Shown: piece after piece, positions 1-5,981 of the stretch
How positions within the stretch are numbered: the stretch's first letter is position 1
Layout of the letters: every line of letters starts with the position of its first letter
Source: Rickettsiales bacterium
Lineage (GTDB): Bacteria; Pseudomonadota; Alphaproteobacteria; Rickettsiales; 21-14-0-20-44-7
NCBI GenBank assembly: GCA_023301015.1
Contig: JALZVI010000287.1
Span: 1-8,064, forward strand
Reading direction: 5' to 3'
DNA: 8,064 bases
The notes under the pieces: generated by a model
The model's input: the letters and a program-made list of their open reading frames with translations, nothing else
Database searches by the model: none
Told to the model about the DNA's origin: nothing
Position numbers and translations under genes: made by a program

Positions 1-256
1 TCAGGTGCAGGAATATAGAGCAGCGGCCTTTTCAAAATGGCTTCAAAATGGCGCTCAACTAAACAGCAATGAAATACCAGAGATTCACTTATTTCAAGAA
101 GAAGGAAATGCAGAGTTTGGAGTTAATATGCGCCGTAGCTATGCGTGTACGAAGTCTGTCGTCCAAATCAGAGTGAATCGCCAACGCGAAGCAAAGATGC
201 ACTATTGGCCGATTGAGAACTGCGCTGCACCTCCTCTTTCGTCAGATTTTAGGTAA
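1..256 (+). CDS. C-terminal fragment of an unrecognised protein, cut by the left edge
   Basis: One frame is open from the window edge (first full codon at position 2) to a TAA at 254-256, giving at least 84 residues. The first in-frame GTG, at position 5, is very close to the edge and has CAG before it, so the true start is probably outside the window. The other two forward frames hit stops early (before position 65), which makes this the only forward candidate. An 84-codon open frame is uncommon by chance but not decisive. The fragment is mixed polar, with two Trp and two Cys, and ends in a Pro/Ser-rich tail (APPLSSDFR). I see no signal peptide, membrane segment or catalytic motif and do not recognise a family. 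It lies 70 bases upstream of the selO ATG on the same strand, so co-transcription is possible. It could also be a chance open frame in the 3' part of another locus. Confidence 0.4.
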   Translation, partial: QVQEYRAAAFSKWLQNGAQLNSNEIPEIHLFQEEGNAEFGVNMRRSYACTKSVVQIRVNRQREAKMHYWPIENCAAPPLSSDFR

Positions 257-326
257 GAACACCCTATGTTTTACTTTCTCAATTAGCCCGCATGTGCAAA
301 ACTGAGGATATATATACATAGGTTTG

Positions 327-1775
327 ATGATGAGCATTGGTTGGAATTTTGATAATAGTTATACGAACTTATCTGAGCTATTTTTTTGCAAGGGCAACCC
401 AACTCCCGTCAGCTCCCCAAGTTTAATGATTTTGAACAAAAGCTTAGCTGCAGAAATCAACCTGAATTTCGAGCAAGAATCAAACGACAAGGTTGCGCAA
501 ACTTTATCTGGCAATGAGATCTTAGCAGGCTCGGAACCTATTTCGCAGTCTTATGCAGGACATCAATTTGGGTATTTCAACAAGCTTGGGGATGGACGAG
601 CACACTTGCTTGGCGAACATCTGACCAAAGCTGGGAAAAGGCTCGACATCCAGCTCAAGGGCTCAGGGACAACGCAATATGCTCGCAGAGGAGATGGCAG
701 AGCAGCCGTTGGCCCAATGCTACGAGAATATGTAATTAGCGAGGCCATGCACGCGCTTGGAATCCCGACAACACGCAGCTTAGCGGTGGTGCAGACTGGT
801 GAAATGGTAATGCGTGAAACTGTGTTACCCGGAGCAGTTTTAGCCAGAGTTGCGGATAGCCACATTCGCGTTGGAACTTTTGAGTTTGTTTCTGCAACTA
901 AGGACGAGCTAGCCCTGAAGGAGCTGGCTGATTATACAATAGAACGTCATTTCCCAGAGCTTCTGAAAGAGGACCAGCCATATTTAGAGTTCTTGAAAGC
1001 TGTGATCGACCGACAAATAGACCTGATAAACAACTGGTTGCGGGTTGGGTTTATTCATGGGGTGATGAACACGGATAATATGTCTATTTGTGGCGAAACA
1101 ATTGATTACGGCCCTTGCGCATTTATGGACGCTTATAACCCTGCCACAGTATTTAGCTCCATAGATAGCCGTGGCCGATATTCTTATGCGAATCAACCGC
1201 ATATTGCCCAGTGGAATTTGGCACGTTTAGCAGAGTCACTATTACCGCTCTTGGATGACGATTTTGACAAAGCAAAAGAAATTGCGAACGAAACGATCGA
1301 GTCTTTTGGCAGTGCATTTCAAGAAAAATGGCGGCAGATGATGCGCAGAAAATTGGGGCTATTTGGCGCACATGGCGATGACTTGAAGCTCACGGGCGAC
1401 ATACTGAAATGGATGCAGCGTCATAAGGCTGATTATACAAACACTTTTCGAGATTTATCTTCGCTTGAAAAGCCTAGTGGTGGGATTTATGAGAATGAGG
1501 AGTTCGTGGCGTGGTTTGTAAAGTGGCAAGAAAGACTGGCACTGAATGAAGACTCTGCGGAAGAATCTATACGCCTAATGCACGCTAATAATCCGGCAGT
1601 GATCCCGAGAAATCATAAGGTTGAAGAAGCATTGCTTGCGGCGAGTGACAACGGTGATTTGCAGCCAATGCAGAAGTTACTAGATACACTAAAAAACCCA
1701 TATGATGGCGGAGCAGCAGAGGAATTCAAGCAGGCAAAAAACACCCCCGACTATCAAACCTTTTGCGGAACTTGA
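327..1775 (+). CDS. selO: Protein adenylyltransferase SelO (YdiU/UPF0061 family pseudokinase)
   Basis: SelO transfers AMP from ATP to Ser, Thr or Tyr of protein substrates, using a kinase fold that binds ATP in a flipped orientation; it is linked to redox homeostasis. Residues are numbered from the TTG at 324. Family signatures run in order: YAGHQFG (77-83), LGDGRA (88-93), the Gly-rich stretch starting LKGSGTTQYARRGDGRA (111-127), and GFIHGVMNTDNMSI (242-255) followed by IDYGP (260-264). Matching these to the known enzymes from memory, K112 and E135 are the nucleotide and helix-C residues, R175 and R182 contact phosphates, D251 is the catalytic base, and N252 and D261 bind metal. All are present. 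The length (about 480) is normal for bacterial members. The C-terminus FCGT keeps the redox Cys third from the end (C481). The Cys that pairs with it in E. coli appears replaced by F277. The frame opens after a TGA at 303-305, and TTG 324, ATG 327 and ATG 330 are possible starts. I chose ATG 327; the AGG at 320-322 is a weak ribosome site for either ATG. There is no signal peptide, so it is probably cytoplasmic. Confidence 0.96.
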   Translation: MMSIGWNFDNSYTNLSELFFCKGNPTPVSSPSLMILNKSLAAEINLNFEQESNDKVAQTLSGNEILAGSEPISQSYAGHQFGYFNKLGDGRAHLLGEHLTKAGKRLDIQLKGSGTTQYARRGDGRAAVGPMLREYVISEAMHALGIPTTRSLAVVQTGEMVMRETVLPGAVLARVADSHIRVGTFEFVSATKDELALKELADYTIERHFPELLKEDQPYLEFLKAVIDRQIDLINNWLRVGFIHGVMNTDNMSICGETIDYGPCAFMDAYNPATVFSSIDSRGRYSYANQPHIAQWNLARLAESLLPLLDDDFDKAKEIANETIESFGSAFQEKWRQMMRRKLGLFGAHGDDLKLTGDILKWMQRHKADYTNTFRDLSSLEKPSGGIYENEEFVAWFVKWQERLALNEDSAEESIRLMHANNPAVIPRNHKVEEALLAASDNGDLQPMQKLLDTLKNPYDGGAAEEFKQAKNTPDYQTFCGT

Positions 1776-1826
1776 GACATATTGCAACAAGCTTTGCCGG
1801 CATCTTCGTATAGCTAAATCCAGCCG

Positions 1827-4800
1827 TTACAGCTTCCCAACAAAGTTCACGAACACACCGTCGCTTCTGTAATCCAAATCGGTCAAGTCATCCGAGAAAT
1901 CTGTGAAGTTATAGCCAACACCAATTTTCATATTCTCATTTATGTGCCTATAAACTCCTAGCAAAGCACCTGCTCTAGAATCTTCCGCTTCATCGGCTTC
2001 AAGATATCTAAGCTCACCCAATATGTCCCACTTATGAACAATATGGTAGTCTGCTCTAACAACACCTAGCCAAGCTTGGCTGTCGAACCACACTGGGTTT
2101 ACCGCGCTAACATCTCGCAACTCACCGAAGCGATAACCAACTTTTCCGCCCAATGAAAGCTTTGGTGTTAGGTCATAAATTCCGTCAATCGCTAACACGT
2201 GGCTGCGCTGCTCAAATGTGCTTGCAGCAACAGTTTGCGTTGGCGACAACTGCCCCGTACTCGCTTGCTCGTCAAGATAGCTATACCTAAACAGCATGTT
2301 CAAACGGTCATTAAGCACTGGTCTATATGCATAGCCAAAGTCAAACTCTAGATAATCTGATGACGGAATTCCAGCGCCATTAGAATCACTCAATGCGAAG
2401 TCTAAACCTGTTTGCAACCTCCAATCTTCTGAAGTTTGGTATGCCAAGTCATTGCGCATCAACCAAGATGTGCGCTGGCCGTTCAAGCTGTTTTCATCAT
2501 CTCTCCACTCAACCGTTGAGGAATATTTTGTCTTCTCATGTGAATAGCCAGTATTTACAGAAACCGCGGTTCTGTCAGTGTCGCCACCAACGGGGTCATT
2601 AAGCTCACCATTTTCCACACGTCCACCAAATGTCCATGCATCAGTTGCGGCAAAATCCAAACCATAACCGTGGATTAGCCCCGACGGGCCATTATCCAAA
2701 CTTTGAAATCTATGCTCAGAGAACACTGACAAGCTGTCGGTATAACGAGATTTCGCACCAGCTGTGATGCTCTTTGATTTCCCGCGATAGCCCAAATCTG
2801 TACGCTCGTTATCCGCCAAATAGTTGGCATAATATGTAGTACGATCTGATTTTTTATAATCAACACCAGCAAGCGCACCCAAGCCGCCGTCGCCACCTGT
2901 AACTTCACCATTTAGCGTAACTCTATCATTCCAATCATAGCTACCACCAACACCTGCGCGGTTGTTATCCTCACGGTTGCCACTGCTTTGAACAGTTGCT
3001 TGACCCAACGCATACACTTCGTAATTATCTTTCTCACCAGCTTCATTCAATGGTGAATATGTGTATTTTAAAGCAGCGTCGGTTCTTGATCCAACGCGAG
3101 AGAGCGTTGGGCTGTTGCCACCTGATAGAGCCGAATCACGGTCTTCTGAGCGTATAGCTACAGTGATTGTATCCTCATCGCTGGCCTTATAGTTTGCCGC
3201 AATTTCACCAGATATTCTATCGCCAGTAGTTTGACCTTCTGTAAGATCACCTTTCAAATCGACATTCAAATCTGCGCTGATCGGCAAGTTCGCAGAGAAA
3301 CCTGCTTGCGTTATTTCTTCATTCGTCAATTGACCAGGTGCAGAGAAGCCATCTTCGCGCTTCACTACATACGCATTTGCAGTTCCTTTATAATCTTCAG
3401 TGAACTCGCTGAAATCAATGCCAGTTTCTGCGCGATATGCGTTTGCTTCAATATCATCACCCGTGGTTTGCGGGATGCTATCAAAATTAAAACCACCATT
3501 TTGCGAGAATAAAGCACCATCTCCGGGCCCTTCTGACCTTGCCGCTTCTAACTTCAAATATGTTCCAGGGGCGTAGCGTATTGTTGCATCAAGCCCTTTC
3601 AAATCTTGCTTAATTCCCGGGTTATTTTGCTCGTATGAGGTTATACCAATTTTCAAATTGTCATTCACCCAATGGCTTGCATGACCACCAATCACCAAGT
3701 TCTCAACCGATGCCACTCCTGGGGTATATTCATACGAAGCCACCAAGAACTCTGGGTTTCCACTGAGTGAACCTGTGCGCACAACTGTTGATTGGCTAGA
3801 GGTTGAAGACAAAGGTTCACGCAAAATCACACGACCTTGGATGTAGTTAACTTCATAATCTCGGCCATAAACCAAATAGCGGGAATCAAGGACGATATTA
3901 GAATCGCGATCACGAGTTTCAACACGTAAGCGTTCCGAACCAATCACCAAATCTTGACCTTGGAAATAATACAAAGAACCGCCAGTTCCACGGAATTCTT
4001 CTAGCGATGCAATTGTACCAGGGTCGGCGGCGAAGCCATCAATCTCAGTACGTTTTTCACCGTAAGATGTCACATCTTCACTGTTATATTCAAGCTGCGC
4101 ACCATATAACCCACGGTTATAATTAACCAAATCAGTGCCATTGATGCTAGTTTTAAAATTACCCCATAAAATCTTGGAATCACCTTTTTCTAAGCGCACA
4201 TAGAACTTACCTTGCGTTGGTGCATCTTCAACCGTGGTTGAGTCATCGCCATAAATTGGGTAATAGGCATTTGGATCAATTCTGCGGAGCAAATTCCTAG
4301 GGTCTTTGTCAGCAAAACCCGAGAACAAATCTTCCAGCGGTCGTTCTTGCGTGTCAGCACTTGCTGTCAACAACCACTCACCTTTCACCTTTCCTTTCAA
4401 ATAAAACGCTGCACGGCCTTCGGCATAAACCTTGCCACGGTTACGGTCAGTATCCTGCCCTGTAACAATTGGAGCTGGGCCGCTTACGTCGTTTTTACCC
4501 AAAGTTAAATCACCAAGTGCAACATAGAACCAGTCATCTGACGGGATATATAGTGAGCGATTAAACTCCGCTTTTGTACCGTCTGGCGCGCTTGTTAGAA
4601 CGCTAATATCATGGTCACCATCTGAGATAATTTGGCGATATGCAAATGTTCCGTTTGCATCAACAGGCACAGTTTTGCCCATCACATTCACCTCAGTTCC
4701 CGCCTGCAATTTTGTTCCGTTCACCGTCACAGCACCACCAAAGATTGAGATGTTTTGGATGGCCAAATGGTTTTCGTCATAGCCAGCCAGCAACTCATCT

Positions 4801-5981
4801 TCTTCTGAATCTTCATCACCATACGGGCGCAATTCATCAACAAGGCTCAGCTCTTTTGGAGCAGTTTCATCAAAGTCGCCATCTTCGTCATACACACGCA
4901 GAACATATTTCACCGCATCCAAATCAGATTTCGCGAAGGCTTGCCATGTTGATTCTGAATCTAGCTTGTTTCCCAAATCCACAATTTCCAAAGGCTCTTT
5001 TTGAATTGAACCATCAGCTGGGAAAATTCTGATTTCAGCTTTTTCGATGAATGAATGATAGTTTGAATATGGCAAGAAGCTAACTTCACCACCACGCAAA
5101 GCAACTGCTGGGTATGGGGTGATGTTCAGAACTGGATCAATCTCAAAACCTTCAAAGCGAACTTGGATATCCGCCTTTTCTAGCTCAACATCATTACAGC
5201 GTTCCACGTCGGCACTGTTTGCTGTGTCCAATCCATCAATCGGCTGGCCATCAACCGAAATTCTAAATGGCAAATTTTGTGATTCACCCTGAGTCAAGCT
5301 ACACGCATTTTGCGCAGTTTGTTCTGGCACATACCAAATCTTCACTTCAATACGCCTATCTTCCGCCAAGCATTGTTGATAATCCGCAATTTGCGCTTCG
5401 CTTGCGCCAATCGGCAAAGATGCACATTTTGTCCTCGGAGTGCCATCACCCCTGCCCAAAGTTGCGATTGAAATTCCTTCCAACCCAGCCAAACCATTCA
5501 CAAATTCAGCCGCAGCTTTTGCACGTTCTTCCGAAAGCTTTTGGTTGGTGCCATAAACTTCTTTAGCATTTTCTGATAAGCGCTGAATATCAGCATAACC
5601 AACAATTTCAATACGCCCAATTTTTTGCGCTTCATGCTTGGTGGCAATTTTGCTTAAGCTCGCTTTTTCGCCTTCAGTTATAAAATGCTTTCCAGAGGAA
5701 AACGGCCAAACTTCGCCAGCCTTGTCTTCTTCAAGCAAATCCTCAATAGCGGGGCGAACAACAAATGCCTCATCCGCTGTGTCACGAAATTCAAGGTTGC
5801 GTGGAAGCTCGTCATACTCAGCAACCTTCACATATGCAGGAGTTCCAAGCTTACCGCGCTCAGCTTCATTCGGGCATTCTTCCCCCGCTTCACACATTGG
5901 GTATTCTGCCGCAACAGATGTCAAAGCAGTGCTTGAGAGCAATGTTGCCAAGGCAAGTATATGGTGTTTTCTAGCTATCAT
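1827..5981 (-). CDS. Large outer-membrane protein: OmpA-like domain, Ig-like segments and C-terminal beta-barrel
   Basis: A complete 1384-residue protein. Residues 1-25 are a signal peptide with predicted cleavage at VAA/EY. Residues about 93-216 are an OmpA-like peptidoglycan-binding domain: VGYAD (127-131), then NQKLSEERAKAAAEF (146-160), closing with RRIEVKIW. D131 and R153 match the Asp and Arg that hold diaminopimelate in OmpA proteins. Residues about 238-380 and 405-478 look like Ig-like beta segments, the second with a G-x-V-x-V-x-G pattern. An acidic linker (about 366-404) lies between them. From about 485 onward the sequence is a long run of short amphipathic strands rich in Tyr, Gly and Asp, with turns such as YPIYGDD (574-580), as in an outer-membrane barrel. 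All six Cys (30, 36, 186, 204, 227, 262) lie in the first 262 residues; the barrel has none. The C-terminus (FVNFVGKL) resembles a barrel-insertion signal but ends in Leu rather than the usual aromatic residue. The ATG overlaps the stop of the upstream surface-protein gene and has a strong ribosome site. The architecture resembles uncharacterised OmpA-family proteins found next to DUF11 proteins. The molecular function is unknown; anchoring or exporting the upstream partner is inference. Confidence 0.88.
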   Translation of the reverse strand: MIARKHHILALATLLSSTALTSVAAEYPMCEAGEECPNEAERGKLGTPAYVKVAEYDELPRNLEFRDTADEAFVVRPAIEDLLEEDKAGEVWPFSSGKHFITEGEKASLSKIATKHEAQKIGRIEIVGYADIQRLSENAKEVYGTNQKLSEERAKAAAEFVNGLAGLEGISIATLGRGDGTPRTKCASLPIGASEAQIADYQQCLAEDRRIEVKIWYVPEQTAQNACSLTQGESQNLPFRISVDGQPIDGLDTANSADVERCNDVELEKADIQVRFEGFEIDPVLNITPYPAVALRGGEVSFLPYSNYHSFIEKAEIRIFPADGSIQKEPLEIVDLGNKLDSESTWQAFAKSDLDAVKYVLRVYDEDGDFDETAPKELSLVDELRPYGDEDSEEDELLAGYDENHLAIQNISIFGGAVTVNGTKLQAGTEVNVMGKTVPVDANGTFAYRQIISDGDHDISVLTSAPDGTKAEFNRSLYIPSDDWFYVALGDLTLGKNDVSGPAPIVTGQDTDRNRGKVYAEGRAAFYLKGKVKGEWLLTASADTQERPLEDLFSGFADKDPRNLLRRIDPNAYYPIYGDDSTTVEDAPTQGKFYVRLEKGDSKILWGNFKTSINGTDLVNYNRGLYGAQLEYNSEDVTSYGEKRTEIDGFAADPGTIASLEEFRGTGGSLYYFQGQDLVIGSERLRVETRDRDSNIVLDSRYLVYGRDYEVNYIQGRVILREPLSSTSSQSTVVRTGSLSGNPEFLVASYEYTPGVASVENLVIGGHASHWVNDNLKIGITSYEQNNPGIKQDLKGLDATIRYAPGTYLKLEAARSEGPGDGALFSQNGGFNFDSIPQTTGDDIEANAYRAETGIDFSEFTEDYKGTANAYVVKREDGFSAPGQLTNEEITQAGFSANLPISADLNVDLKGDLTEGQTTGDRISGEIAANYKASDEDTITVAIRSEDRDSALSGGNSPTLSRVGSRTDAALKYTYSPLNEAGEKDNYEVYALGQATVQSSGNREDNNRAGVGGSYDWNDRVTLNGEVTGGDGGLGALAGVDYKKSDRTTYYANYLADNERTDLGYRGKSKSITAGAKSRYTDSLSVFSEHRFQSLDNGPSGLIHGYGLDFAATDAWTFGGRVENGELNDPVGGDTDRTAVSVNTGYSHEKTKYSSTVEWRDDENSLNGQRTSWLMRNDLAYQTSEDWRLQTGLDFALSDSNGAGIPSSDYLEFDFGYAYRPVLNDRLNMLFRYSYLDEQASTGQLSPTQTVAASTFEQRSHVLAIDGIYDLTPKLSLGGKVGYRFGELRDVSAVNPVWFDSQAWLGVVRADYHIVHKWDILGELRYLEADEAEDSRAGALLGVYRHINENMKIGVGYNFTDFSDDLTDLDYRSDGVFVNFVGKL
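5907..5981 (-). other. Signal peptide of the OmpA/barrel protein
   Basis: The first 25 residues have a basic start (R4, K5), a hydrophobic core (ILALATLLSSTAL) and a small-residue V-A-A cleavage site before Glu-Tyr. This fits signal peptidase I cleavage and Sec export. There is no lipobox Cys at the cleavage site, so it is not a lipoprotein. The first Cys is residue 30, inside an acidic stretch. Confidence 0.85.

Noticed and set aside
304..308. GAGGA as the selO ribosome site
   Set aside because: It lies 18 bases or more before any usable ATG, which is too far for normal ribosome binding; the weak AGG at 320-322 is better placed.
309..320. TATATATACATA as a promoter -10 box for selO
   Set aside because: No -35-like hexamer sits at a suitable distance upstream, and transcription would begin almost at the start codon. 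AT-richness alone is not enough.
563..865. A 100-codon minus-strand open frame inside selO
   Set aside because: It overlaps the most conserved part of SelO in an antisense frame; the SelO motifs account for this sequence.
1784..1797. Possible terminator hairpin between the convergent genes (GCAA/TTGC stem)
   Set aside because: The stem is only four base pairs and no T-run follows on either strand, so it is not a credible intrinsic terminator.
4640..5032. A 130-codon open frame on the + strand, His/Gln/Pro-rich
   Set aside because: It is fully antisense to the Ig-like region of the barrel protein. Its His/Gln bias is what the reverse complement of that coding strand produces.
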